Assembly (NCBI RefSeq): GCF_932526225.1
Contig: NC_064048.1
Coordinates: 583,340-647,339, forward strand
DNA from: Nematostella vectensis
Taxonomy: Eukaryota > Cnidaria > Anthozoa > Actiniaria > Edwardsiidae
Length of the DNA stretch: 64,000 nt
Direction: 5' to 3'
The notes under the pieces were generated by a model that worked only from the letters and a program-made list of their open reading frames with translations, was not told where the DNA came from and ran no database searches. The position numbers were made by a program, and so were the translations under genes. Positions 38,601 through 48,769 of this stretch are shown here, piece by piece (position 1 is the first letter of the stretch; every line of letters begins with the position of its first letter).

Positions 38601-41600
38601 GAGTCAATAAGAAGGTACAGCATACATTATAGGGGGTACACAAGAGATGAGAGTCAATGAGAAGGTACAGCTTACATTATAGGGGGTGCACAAGAGATGA
38701 GAGTCAATGAAAAGGTACAGCTTACATTATAGGGGGTACACAAGAGATTAGAGTCAATGAGAAGGTACAGCATACATTATAGGGGGTGCACAAGAGATTA
38801 GAGTCAATGAGAAGGTACAGCATACATTATAGGGGGTACACAAGAGATGAGAGTCAATGAGAAGGTACAGCATACATTATAGGGGGTGCACAAGAGATGA
38901 GAGTCAATGAGAAGGTACAGCATACATTATAGGGGGTACACAAGAGATGAGACTCAATGAGAAGGTACAGCATACATTATAGGGGGTACACAAGAGATGA
39001 GAGTCAATGAGAAGGTACAGCATACATTATAGGGGGTGCACAAGAGATGAGAGTCAATGAGAAGGTACAGCTTTCAGTATAGGGGGTGCACAAGAGATGA
39101 GAGTCAATGAGAAGGTACAGCATACATTATGGGGGTGCACAAGAGATGAGAGTTAATGAGAAGGTACAGCATACATTATAGGGGGTACACAAGAGATGAG
39201 AGTCAATGAGAAGGTACAGCATACATTATAGTGTGTACACAAGAGATGAGAGTCAATGAGAAGGTACAGCATACATTATAGGGGGTGCACAAGAGATGAA
39301 AGTCAATGAGAAGGTACAGCATACATTATAGGGGGTACACAAGAGATGAGACTCAATGAGAAGGTACAGCATACATTATAGGGGGTACACAAGAGATGAG
39401 AGTCAATGAGAAGGTACAGCATACATTATAGGGGGTACACAAGAGATGAGAGTCAATGAGAAGGTACAGCATACATTATAGTGGGTGCACAAGAGATGAG
39501 AGTCAATGAGAAGGTACAGCATACATTATAGGGGGTGCACAAGAGATGAGAGTCAATGAGAAGGTACAGCATACATTATAGGGGGTGCACAAGAGATGAG
39601 AGTCAATGAGAAGGTACAGCATACATTATAGGGGGTGCACAAGAGATGAGAGTCAATGAGAAGGTACAGCATACATTATAGGGTGTACACAAGAGATGAG
39701 AGTCAATGAGAAGATACAGCATACATTATAGGGGGTGCACAAGAGATGAGAGTCAATGAGAAGGTACAGTATACATTATAGGGGGTGCACAAGAGATGAG
39801 AGTCAATGAGAAGGTACAGCATACATTATAGGGGGTGCACAAGAGATGAGAGTCAATGAGAAGGTACAGCATACATTATAGGGGGTGCACAAGAGATGAG
39901 AGTCAATGAGAAGGTACAGCTTTCAGTATAGGGGGTGCACAAGAGATGAGAGTCAATGAGAAGGTACAGCATACATTATAGGGGGTACACAAGAGATGAG
40001 AGTCAATGAGAAGGTACAGCATACATTATAGGGGGTGCACAAGAGATGAGAGTCAATGAGAAGGTACAGCATACATTATAGGGGGTACACAAGAGATGAG
40101 ACTCAATGAGAAGGTACAGCATACATTATAGGGGGTACACAAGAGATGAGAGTCAATGAGAAGGTACAGCATACATTATAGTGGGTACACAAGAGATGAG
40201 AGTCAATGAGAAGGTACATCATACATTATAGGGGGTGCACAAGAGATGAGAGTCAATGAGAAGGTACAGCATACATTATAGGGGGTACACAAGAGATGAG
40301 AGTCAATGAGAAGGTACAGCTTTCAGTATAGGGGGTGCACAAGAGATGAGAGTCAATGAGAAGGTACAGCATACATTATAGGGGGTACACAAGAGATGAG
40401 AGTCAATGAGAAGGTACAGCTTACATTATAGGGGGTGCACAAGAGATGAGAGTCAATGAGAAGGTACAGCATACATTATAGGGGGTACACAAGAGATGAG
40501 AGTCAATGAGAAGGTACATCATAAATTATAGGGGGTGCACAAGAGATGAGAGTCAATGAGAAGGTACAGCATACATTATAGGGGGTACACAAGAGATGAG
40601 AGTCAATAAGAAGGTACAGCATACATTATAGGGGGTACACAAGAGATGAGAGTCAATGAGAAGGTACAGCTTACATTATAGGGGGTGCACAAGAGATGAG
40701 AGTCAATGAAAAGGTACAGCTTACATTATAGGGGGTACACAAGAGATTAGAGTCAATGAGAAGGTACAGCATACATTATAGGGGGTGCACAAGAGATTAG
40801 AGTCAATGAGAAGGTACAGCATACATTATAGGGGGTACACAAGAGATGAGAGTCAATGAGAAGGTACAGCATACATTATAGGGGGTGCACAAGAGATGAG
40901 AGTCAATGAGAAGGTACAGCATACATTATAGGGGGTACACAAGAGATGAGACTCAATGAGAAGGTACAGCATACATTATAGGGGGTACACAAGAGATGAG
41001 AGTCAATGAGAAGGTACAGCATACATTATAGGGGGTACACAAGAGATGAGAGTCAATGAGAAGGTACATCATACATTATAGGGGGTGCACAAGAGATGAG
41101 AGTCAATGAGAAGGTACAGCATACATTATAGGGGGTACACAAGAGATGAGAGTCAATGAGAAGGTACAGCTTTCAGTATAGGGGGTGCACAAGAGATGAG
41201 AGTCAATGAGAAGGTACAGCATACATTATAGGGGGTGCACAAGAGATGAGAGTCAATGAGAAGGTACAGCTTACATTATAGGGGGTGCACAAGAGATGAG
41301 AGTCAATGAGAAGGTACAGCATACATTATAGGGGGTACACAAGAGATGAGAGTCAATGAGAAGGTACATCATACATTATAGGGGGTGCACAAGAGATGAG
41401 AGTCAATGAGAAGGTACAGCATACATTATAGGGGGTACACAAGAGATGAGAGTCAATAAGAAGGTACAGCATACATTATAGGGGGTACACAAGAGATGAG
41501 AGTCAATGAGAAGGTACAGCTTACATTATAGGGGGTGCACAAGAGATGAGAGTCAATGAGAAGGTACAGCTTACATTATAGGGGGTACACAAGAGATTAG

Positions 41601-43745
41601 AGTCAATGAGAAGGTACAGCATACATTATAGGGGGTGCACAAGAGATTAGAGTCAATGAGAAGGTACAGCATACATTATAGGGGGTGCACAAGAGATGAG
41701 AGTCAATGAGAAGGTACAGCTTACATTATAGGGGGTACACAAGAGATGAGAGTCAATGAGAAGGTACAGCATACATTATAGGGGGTGCACAAGAGATGAG
41801 AGTCAATGAGAAGGTACAGCATACATTATAGGGGGTGCACAAGAGATGAGAGTCAATGAGAAGGTACAGCATACATTGTAGGGGGTGCACAAGAGATGAG
41901 AGTCAATGAGATGGTACAGCATACATTATAGGGGGTGCACAAGAGATGAGAGTCAATGAGAAGGTACAGCCTACATTATAGGGGGTACACAAGAGATGAG
42001 AGTCAATGAGAAGGTACAGCATACATTATAGTGGGTGCACAAGAGATGAGAGTAGATGAGAAGGTACAGCATACATTATAGGGGGTACACAATAGATGAG
42101 AGTCAATGATAAGGTACAGCATACATTATAGTGGGTGCACAAGAGATGAGAGTCAATGAGAAGGTACAGCATACATTATAAGGGGTACACAAGAGATAAG
42201 AGTCAATGAGAAGGTACAGCATACATTATAGGGGGTACACAAGAGATTAGAGTCAAGAAGTGCAGACATTATGAGGGATGCACAATGAGTGAATGAACAT
42301 AATTTGTTGAGCTAAAATTCTAATAATAAATCACGAAATACTATAAATTTTCTGAGATGCTCCAGATCTGAACCTCGCTAAGTCGAGTGCTTTTTATTCT
42401 ATGACCTTCGTTAAGTCGAATGTTTCTTGTTCTAGGTATTTGATCTCTGCGGGCACGAGCGTCGTTGCCTGGTTTCGGCTCATAATCGATTCCTAGCCAA
42501 AAGTAACACCACCATTTGTCCAGGGCTATACAAGTACTTACAGGTCACCTATCGCTGCTCACAACACCCCAGGCTGTACACGGTAAGAGGGTAGAAAGAT
42601 AGGGAGGGAAACAAGGTATGTCTTATGAGGGCTCTTCAAGCTAAAAGTAAAAAAGGTAGGGAGGTTTGTACATGGAGAGTATATGAGGGCTGTACTCGGT
42701 AAAAGATTAAAAAGATTGGAAGGGTTTTATAAGGACAGTTTTGAGGGTCGTACACGGTGGGAAAAGGGAAGTATGGCTAGGGAGGGTTTATTAGGGCAAC
42801 ACAAAAAAATGGCAATTGGATGGAGGATAGGGAGGGGTTTTGAAGACATTTTATGGCTCTTCAACTCTCGTCTCGCAGCATTGCCCTCTACCGTGCAAGA
42901 ACCCACAGAAGTGCTTCCCAAGATGCACCGCGGACTGTTGTTCACCTAAAACGTGTCCGGCAAACTGTCCAGCCCACTGCTACCCTTCATGCGACAAACG
43001 CTGCTGCACCCCCCCAGCCCCCCCTCCCCCTCCCCCTCCAGCGAGGTGTCCAGCCGCCTGTCCGTCATACTGTACACCGCCCTGTACGGCGGAGTGCTGC
43101 TACGGCCAGCTTCAGCAGCAACAGATGCTCGAGTTCCAGAAGAAGGTAGATACGGGCTCTTGCCATTGATGATCATGTCTGTTTCACTCCTTTCATCTAA
43201 CCTGTAACAGCAGATAATCGAGAAACTTAGGAATTCTCAGGCTGCTAACAATTTTACCCTCCCCATTCATCTCAGTTTACTATAAACCTTCGGAACTTCT
43301 CTTATCGTTTTTTGATCACCCTCACTATAATTCCCCTTCATCATTGTTTTACTCCTCTGTATGCTTATCTTTTAATTCTTCCTCATTTTCCCATTTAATC
43401 CACATCACTAGCAAACAGCAGTGCATCTGTCACGTATCTAACTTTCAAAAAGTACAAAACAGCACCAGCATTACTGCGCCTGAACCATTTTATTCTTCCT
43501 CTAAGGTACAACAACAACAGGCAATGTACAACATGCAGCTTCGCCAACAGCAAGAGGCCAATTTAGCAGCGAGACGTTCACGCATCGCACATCCAATGCA
43601 GCAGTCCATTCCAGGGTACCAAAATTACCAGCGAAGCTCGTTTCCCCAGACTTCATACAATAACTACGCGAGAACTGTAAACTCCTGCCCAGGATTCTGT
43701 CGGATGTACTGCGCCACAGGGTGCCCACCACAGTGTTGTGCCTAA
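32669..43745 (+). CDS. Secreted protein with five minicollagen-type Cys-rich domains and one SUEL lectin domain
   Basis: Exons: 32669-32735, 33214-33473, 33900-34220, 42436-42582, 42879-43145 and 43506-43745 (TAA). All phases agree, giving 433 residues. A signal peptide (MGRPPLTVAGLLLFYACAVG) is followed by a Gln-rich stretch with QQAPQAQ-like repeats (24-109), a Pro/Thr linker, and CRD1 (126-143, CPSSCPTSCYPDCHAQCC). The SUEL domain (about 164-260) runs from ACEGHKLKLEC through STFYGRKDNKTC to YKYLQVTYRCS. CRD2-4 lie at 267-286, 291-308 and 322-339, with P8-type proline tracts, then another Gln-rich stretch and CRD5 at 415-432. CRDs of this spacing cross-link nematocyst wall proteins by disulfides in minicollagens and NOWA. 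Here there is no Gly-X-Y collagen segment, so this is a lectin-bearing relative rather than a minicollagen. A nematocyst wall or capsule-matrix location is inferred from the CRDs. Intron 3, inside the SUEL domain, is an 8-kb minisatellite. Confidence 0.9.
33523..33551 (+). repeat. G-rich tract after exon 2 donor
   Basis: A G5, a long G-run and a G5 lie 50-80 bases after the donor at 33474. A C16 run at 33758-33773 in the same intron gives the complementary composition. Both could form quadruplex-type structures or influence splicing; neither is proof of function. Confidence 0.65.
34197..42255 (+). repeat. 50-bp minisatellite built from an exon/intron junction
   Basis: About 160 units. Each unit starts with the last 24 coding bases of exon 3 (caagagatgagagtcaatga plus gaag, encoding QEMRVNEK) followed by 26 intron bases (gtacagcatacattataggg plus ggtgca). 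The first unit is the authentic exon end and donor at 34220/34221. Variants include gtacagctttcagtatag, gtacatcataaattatag, tgaaaagg, gagattag and a one-base-shorter tgggggtg. Blocks of about 21 and 40 units are duplicated (see findings). Read-through from the first donor meets an in-frame TAG after GTA CAG CTT ACA TTA. Confidence 0.97.
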
Positions 43746-45488
43746 AGCGGATGATGAATTGCACTATCGAATATATTTCGAGAGATTAAATATACATGAG
43801 AATCAATGTGTTTCAGCCCGAAGTGCATTATGGGTAGCGTATCAGTGCATCTCTGAAAGCCATGTGAATGTTCACAGGTATATGAACAAGAATATTACAA
43901 CTTTCCAAGCCTGGATTTGTTTTATTTGCGACTTCATTTTTATTTGATACCCATGAAGCAATGCGGGCTAAGGCCAATTAATTCTCTTGGTGCATCACCT
44001 TTGAAATGGGTGTACTGCGGAAGTGAATAGCAATAACTCAGTCTATGAATACATTGTAAGTCATAAAAAGGCATATAAGCAATAACTTTTTATCTACATT
44101 CTTGAAGCAATCTTTGTTTTTTTTTTATTTGAATGCAAACAAGAGTCAAAGATGTAAGCTTGGACCATAAAGTGACGTATAACATTTCATAATGCTATAT
44201 TAGCCTCTCAATAATGAAAACATTTGAGAAAATATAAACTGTTTCGGTGAGATATTCGCTTTCTCTTAGTATCCTTATGCTTATATTTTCTGTAGATGCT
44301 ATAACAAAAATATGGTAATTATACGGTGATGATGACGTTGACATAGCAACTGTAACCCAGAGCAACCACGAGCACCGGCCATAACATTTAACGCGTTGTA
44401 AATACAAGAGTCTGTGTTGAACAAAAATATCAAATATACAAATAAATTTGATACATTTAGTTTCGAAATGATGGATTCTATTTCCTAGAATACAGTTGAA
44501 GGACCCTCAAATGGCTCTCACAAATTCATCCGCAATTTCAAAGCAGTGACGTTTGGCTTATGCTTATATTTTCTGTAGATGCTATAACAAAAATATGGTA
44601 ATCATACGGTGATGATGACGTTGACATAGCAACTGTAACCCAGAGCAACCACGAGCACCGGCCATAACATTTAACGCGTTGTAAATACAAGAGTCTGTGT
44701 TGAACAAAAATATCAAATATACAAATAAATTTGATACATTTAGTTTCGAAATGATGGATTCTATTTCGTAGAATACAGTTGAAGGACCCTCAAATGGCTC
44801 TCACAAATTCATCCGCAATTTCAAAGCAGTGACGTTTGGCTTAAACAAGTAACTTTCTATAAAGTGCCTCTATCGGCCTTCATTTTGTCAAAATATCAAG
44901 TGTAGGAAAGCATCCATTCTAATGAAATCAACTGAAAATCGGACGTTCTTATAAAAAAGTATGTTTTCTATATGGCTAGTGCTCGCTGATGACTTTGCTT
45001 TAGCGTAGGCGATGTTTGAAAGTCTATTGAGACACCCAGTTTAGCCAGTCTTTGCAAATTTTAGTTATGGGAACACACTTGAAAGGAAGCAGCTGCAATA
45101 AAAACTTGTTTTGTGATTTTTAAAAGGAAACTCAAATACCACGTCTTAATGTCGCTTTACGCGTGAAAAGGAAATGCCCGCTTTGCAACGCAATGAATAC
45201 ACTAGGCACGACTATGGCAGAATATGGGGGGAGACAGACCGATCGAAAGCGAGTTAGCGTGACGTGACGACTAGCGCGTGACGTAGCAACTGTAGTGTAA
45301 GCATATGACCTTTAGGCCTCACTCATCTCCCCTACACTCCGCGTGAAGGATCGGACGAGAGTATTGGCTGGTCCACAAACGCACAAGCACACCTTATAGC
45401 AAACAAACCCCGCTTGGGGAAGTCGTCAGACAGAACTAACCGCCACAAGATGCAGAATGCATCCCCCCAAGCGCAATAACACCGATGC
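43746..45488. other. 3' flank and intergenic DNA, no gene seen
   Basis: Contains the 3' UTR region of the CRD/SUEL gene, a piece related to the seed of the lipase 40-bp array (about 43884-43950), the 283-bp duplication listed separately, and, from about 45180, the likely 3' end of the DIRS-like element. I could not define a terminal repeat for that element. Confidence 0.45.
44278..44843. repeat. 283-bp tandem duplication
   Basis: Copy 1 (44278-44560) and copy 2 (44561-44843) are almost identical, running from tgcttatattttctgtag to cagtgacgtttggctta. Only a few substitutions are visible (for example gtaattatac versus gtaatcatac and atttccta versus atttcgta). The duplication is therefore recent. 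No coding content. Confidence 0.93.
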
Positions 45489-46502
45489 TTAAGTCAGAGT
45501 GACAGGCTGGACTATCGCCATTTTTGGTGCAGCAGTTAATAAAATGTTTTGTGGTGTACGTACGTAAAGCTGGTAGCAATCCGAGGACCAACGACCAAGC
45601 ACTTTGATAAGCCAGTCGGGCAGGCCTGCAGCGGCAGCGCAGCTTGCCGCCCCAATTCTAAATGAGTGCCCCTTTAAACTGCTATGAGGAAGGCCGCAAG
45701 CGCGTGCTGCGTCTCTAAGAATGCTAGAGACCAATGACCGAGTTAGGTATTTACCGGAACGAAACCGAAAAAGTGGTCCTGTTGTGTACCCACAGATGCG
45801 AACGAACTCTTGCATCGCGGACACGGCGCATAGGTCGCAACCGGAGCGTGCGATTGTCAAAACGGTGCCTTGCCTGAAAGGGTCGGTTTTGGATGCCTTA
45901 ATGACGACTTTCATGTAAAGCGGTGCTGAAGGGTTAGGGTGGAAATTTATGTCGACTGGAGATAAGTTATAAACTATGTCAAAGTTGCGTACGCCTGGGC
46001 AAGTAAACTCACTACAACGTAAAAAACCAAAAAAGGCAAGTGTGAATGCCGCCCAAATCATATGGAAATCATGTGCGCTTAGCCAGCTAAGCAAAACCGG
46101 ACGAATGGCTTTTAAGAGCTGTGGAGTTACGGGTTGACGAGCTGTTTTGTGCTGACCCTGCACCCGTAAAATGCCCCGCAAAACCTTGTTTAAAATTAGG
46201 CGACCCTGTATAGGGTCCTGGAATCCGTTTTCGATGTGCATGTTGCGAACGGCCGCCAAGTATGTGCGAATAGTACCGTGCTTTACTCTACGCGCGAGAA
46301 AGGTAACAAAATAGATAAGAGTACTCTCACTAGCTGGGAGAATGTCTCCGTGGCTGTCAAAAAGCCTATTCATGAGGCAGAAGTCAATGAACTGTTTCTC
46401 GCCTGCGTGATAAGTGCGTTTGGTGTTGATAGCAAGGGCCTTATCAGCGTAGTGTTTCACCTCGCGCGTTAGAGGGTCATTAGCGAAGGCGGGATGACAC
46501 AA
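45489..46502 (-). CDS. Tyrosine recombinase of DIRS-like element
   Basis: The 337-residue frame has an N-terminal SAM-like core-binding half (KRTYHAGEKQFIDFCLMNRL) and a C-terminal catalytic half. Catalytic residues are visible in order: Arg in FFGFLRCSEF, Lys in KASKTDPFRQG, His-Arg in GHSFRIGAAS, Trp in LGRWSSDCY and the nucleophile Tyr in QLYVRTP. The set looks complete. Its role would be to insert the circular cDNA by site-specific-type recombination. It starts inside the end of the RT frame, so it is probably made from the same transcript by reinitiation or frameshift. Confidence 0.92.
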   Translation of the reverse strand: MCHPAFANDPLTREVKHYADKALAINTKRTYHAGEKQFIDFCLMNRLFDSHGDILPASESTLIYFVTFLARRVKHGTIRTYLAAVRNMHIENGFQDPIQGRLILNKVLRGILRVQGQHKTARQPVTPQLLKAIRPVLLSWLSAHDFHMIWAAFTLAFFGFLRCSEFTCPGVRNFDIVYNLSPVDINFHPNPSAPLYMKVVIKASKTDPFRQGTVLTIARSGCDLCAVSAMQEFVRICGYTTGPLFRFRSGKYLTRSLVSSILRDAARACGLPHSSLKGHSFRIGAASCAAAAGLPDWLIKVLGRWSSDCYQLYVRTPQNILLTAAPKMAIVQPVTLT

Positions 46503-48769
46503 GGGGTCTGGTCCGCGGCCGGTGCGAGCTCTCTGAATCGTGCCATCTGAAAACGAGAAAGTGCATCAGAAATGCCGTTGAAATGACCTGGTACGAAGCG
46601 ACAACGCACAACAAAATTGTGAGCCATGGAAATGCCTACTAAGTGACGCATAAGTGACATAATCCTGGGCGCTTTTGAGTGACCTGTGTTGACAATGTGA
46701 ACGACTGATTGATTGTCACACCAGAACTGAATTCGCTTGCCCGAGAACTCGGAGCACCATAGGGAGCAGGCTACTACTATAGGAAATAATTCTTGCCATT
46801 CGATACTAATGCCTGTCTTTTTGGATATGGCGAGGTGAGGCGGCCATCGGCCTTGGAACCAGCGCCCAGAGAAGTAACCGCCGAAACCGATACTACCGCT
46901 AGCGTCGGAATAGAGTTCCATATCCGGGCTGGTTCGGATTGCTTCTTCGAGGAAGAAAGCTTTGCCGTTCCAGTTCTCTGTAAACTGCTGCCAAATTGCT
47001 AAATCTTGAAAGAAACCGTGGCTCAATTTGACGTGATGAAATCGGTGATTTACCCGACGCGTGAGATCTATGATGCGCTGAAGGAAAGTTCTACCCGGAA
47101 CAACAACGCGGCAGGCGAATTGCAAAGTGCCGATCAAGGATTGAAGCTCTATGAGGCGAGCGGAACGCTTTCGCTTGAAATCCCGCAAGGATGCTTTAAG
47201 ACGTTCTAATTTATCGGAAGGTAAGCGCGCCTCCATACGTAGGGTATCGAGCTCGATTCCCATGAATTCAAGTGTTGTACTAGGACCGATTGTTTTGGAA
47301 GCCACAACAGGGGCCCCCACTGAGATAAAGAATTTAAGCAGTCTTGTGAAACTCTCTAAACAGCCTAGTTTAGATGACTCCGCTACGAAAAAGTCATCCA
47401 ATATGTGAATAACATTACGAACGTTGTAATTATGTTTAAGAACCCACTCTAGCGCTTCGGAGAGTTGATTAAATAAAAACGGCGCCGAGCGTAAACCAAA
47501 AGGCAAATATAAATCCACATAATAACGAGACTCCCAACGGACCCCCAGTAAATTCCAGTCGTTCGGGTGTATTGGAATTAGACGAAACGCCGATTTGAGG
47601 TCGGTTTTTGCCATAAAGGCACCTTTGCCGAGTGAGGTGAGAATGCTAATAGCGTCGTCCACTCTAACGTACTGGAGTGAGTAAGGGTCTTTAGGAATTC
47701 CATCGTTAATGCTATCTCCCTCGGGGAAAGATAAATGATAAATAGTGCGCCAGTCGGCCGAATGTTTTTTGGGCACTACCCCAACTGGGTGGCATTGAAA
47801 GTTAGGTAATGGGGGCGCGGAGAACGGGCCTGCCATACGACCTAAGTTGACCTCCTTTTCTATGTTTTTTGAAATTATCTCAGGGTGCACCCGAGCTGAA
47901 ATAAGATTAGGTGAAACACGAGACTTTTGGGTGCCATCAAAACCGATGCGGGCACCGAACCGTAACGAATTAAGTAGGGAAGTCACGAATTCACGATCTG
48001 GATGGGAAGATAGTTCCTGTTCTAGAAGATCTATTTTAATCGGTGTACTTATCGTTGCCTTTCTTTTACTGTGCAGCTGGGCGACCCGGAGCTTGGCTTC
48101 TGTTGCCTTGGCGCTGGCCTGCGGATGCGGAGATTCCGGCGCGACACTGGTGAGCGGGATGGGAGTCGGCGCATTTTTGGCAAACGTGAGGGTAGATGCA
48201 GGCTTGACGGGAACAGCCGGTGACTCGGTTGAAGTCGAAGCACACGTTGTTACGAGGAATGCGCGGTGAGCGGTGTGTGGCGAGGCGGTGTTGACCAGAA
48301 GGGCAGTCTTCGGAGCGATGGAAGGGGCCCGAGTAATCTTGCCCTCTAGTGCCTCGTCCAATGGGCGATCGAGAACCAAGGGAGACGCCGAGCCAGGAGT
48401 GCCTTCGCTTGCGACGACTGGTGGTGATGGAATGTCCTGTTGTGGTGGTCGCCAACTTGCGAGAGCGTCGGACACAGTTTTCCGTATTACCGACAGCTGG
48501 GCTTCAGAAAAACCGGTCGGATCCGTCGGATGACTGGTGGTCGGATCCGTCGGATGACTGGTGGGCGCTTGGCGCCCCCTTTTGCCCCTCGGGGCTGAAG
48601 GTGAAGCCTCCTCACCGCCTCGAGTGGCTTGCCGGAGGCGATCTATTTGTTGCTGCCGTGTTCCACCAGAGGGCAGGTTGAGGGCTTGTAGTCGCAGACC
48701 AAGCACCTCGGTAGAAAGGCGAGAAAACTCATCTCCTCCAGACAAACGCGAACGTTTAGGCATATTCAA
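46469..48769 (-). CDS. Reverse transcriptase/RNase H polyprotein of DIRS-like element
   Basis: The 766-residue open frame starts at MNMPKRSRLSGG. Residues about 16-48 (LSTEVLGLRLQALNLPSGG) resemble a SAP DNA-binding motif. A Pro/Ser/Thr-rich stretch follows. The RT spans about 330-560: VGVVPKKHSADWRTIYHLSF, MAKTDLKSAFRLIPIHPND, YLPFGLRSAPFLFNQ and the catalytic HILDDFFVAE. RNase H follows with LYSDASGSIGFGG, a conserved Glu region, WCDNQSVVHIV and CRFVPGHFNGISDALSR. No stops or frameshifts occur within RT/RNase H. The zinc knuckle expected in gag lies in a different frame at 48066-48455. Confidence 0.92.
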   Translation of the reverse strand: MNMPKRSRLSGGDEFSRLSTEVLGLRLQALNLPSGGTRQQQIDRLRQATRGGEEASPSAPRGKRGRQAPTSHPTDPTTSHPTDPTGFSEAQLSVIRKTVSDALASWRPPQQDIPSPPVVASEGTPGSASPLVLDRPLDEALEGKITRAPSIAPKTALLVNTASPHTAHRAFLVTTCASTSTESPAVPVKPASTLTFAKNAPTPIPLTSVAPESPHPQASAKATEAKLRVAQLHSKRKATISTPIKIDLLEQELSSHPDREFVTSLLNSLRFGARIGFDGTQKSRVSPNLISARVHPEIISKNIEKEVNLGRMAGPFSAPPLPNFQCHPVGVVPKKHSADWRTIYHLSFPEGDSINDGIPKDPYSLQYVRVDDAISILTSLGKGAFMAKTDLKSAFRLIPIHPNDWNLLGVRWESRYYVDLYLPFGLRSAPFLFNQLSEALEWVLKHNYNVRNVIHILDDFFVAESSKLGCLESFTRLLKFFISVGAPVVASKTIGPSTTLEFMGIELDTLRMEARLPSDKLERLKASLRDFKRKRSARLIELQSLIGTLQFACRVVVPGRTFLQRIIDLTRRVNHRFHHVKLSHGFFQDLAIWQQFTENWNGKAFFLEEAIRTSPDMELYSDASGSIGFGGYFSGRWFQGRWPPHLAISKKTGISIEWQELFPIVVACSLWCSEFSGKRIQFWCDNQSVVHIVNTGHSKAPRIMSLMRHLVGISMAHNFVVRCRFVPGHFNGISDALSRFQMARFRELAPAADQTPCVIPPSLMTL
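48066..48455 (-). CDS. Gag-like zinc-knuckle frame overlapping the RT ORF
   Basis: The 129-codon frame contains NNVCFDFNRVTGCSRQACIY followed by PHVCQKCADSHPAHQC, a Cys/His-rich knuckle of the type found in Gag proteins of DIRS elements. It overlaps the 766-codon frame in another phase. Either Gag is an overlapping ORF joined to the SAP-like N-terminus by frameshifting, or this copy carries compensating indels. The cysteine pattern makes it unlikely to be a chance shadow. Confidence 0.6.
   Translation of the reverse strand: MATTTTGHSITTSRRKRRHSWLGVSLGSRSPIGRGTRGQDYSGPFHRSEDCPSGQHRLATHRSPRIPRNNVCFDFNRVTGCSRQACIYPHVCQKCADSHPAHQCRAGISASAGQRQGNRSQAPGRPAAQ

Larger units (their letters stand above)
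45489..48769 (-). mobile_element. DIRS-order tyrosine-recombinase retrotransposon (coding part)
   Basis: Minus strand, in order: SAP-like N-terminus, gag-type zinc knuckle (in another frame), reverse transcriptase plus RNase H, then a tyrosine recombinase whose frame overlaps the RT frame by 34 bases. This order and overlap are diagnostic of DIRS-order elements, which integrate by a recombinase rather than an integrase. I see no methyltransferase domain between RNase H and recombinase, which is more Ngaro-like than DIRS1/PAT-like. Terminal repeats could not be found by eye, so the true ends beyond about 45200 and 48850 are unknown. Confidence 0.88.
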
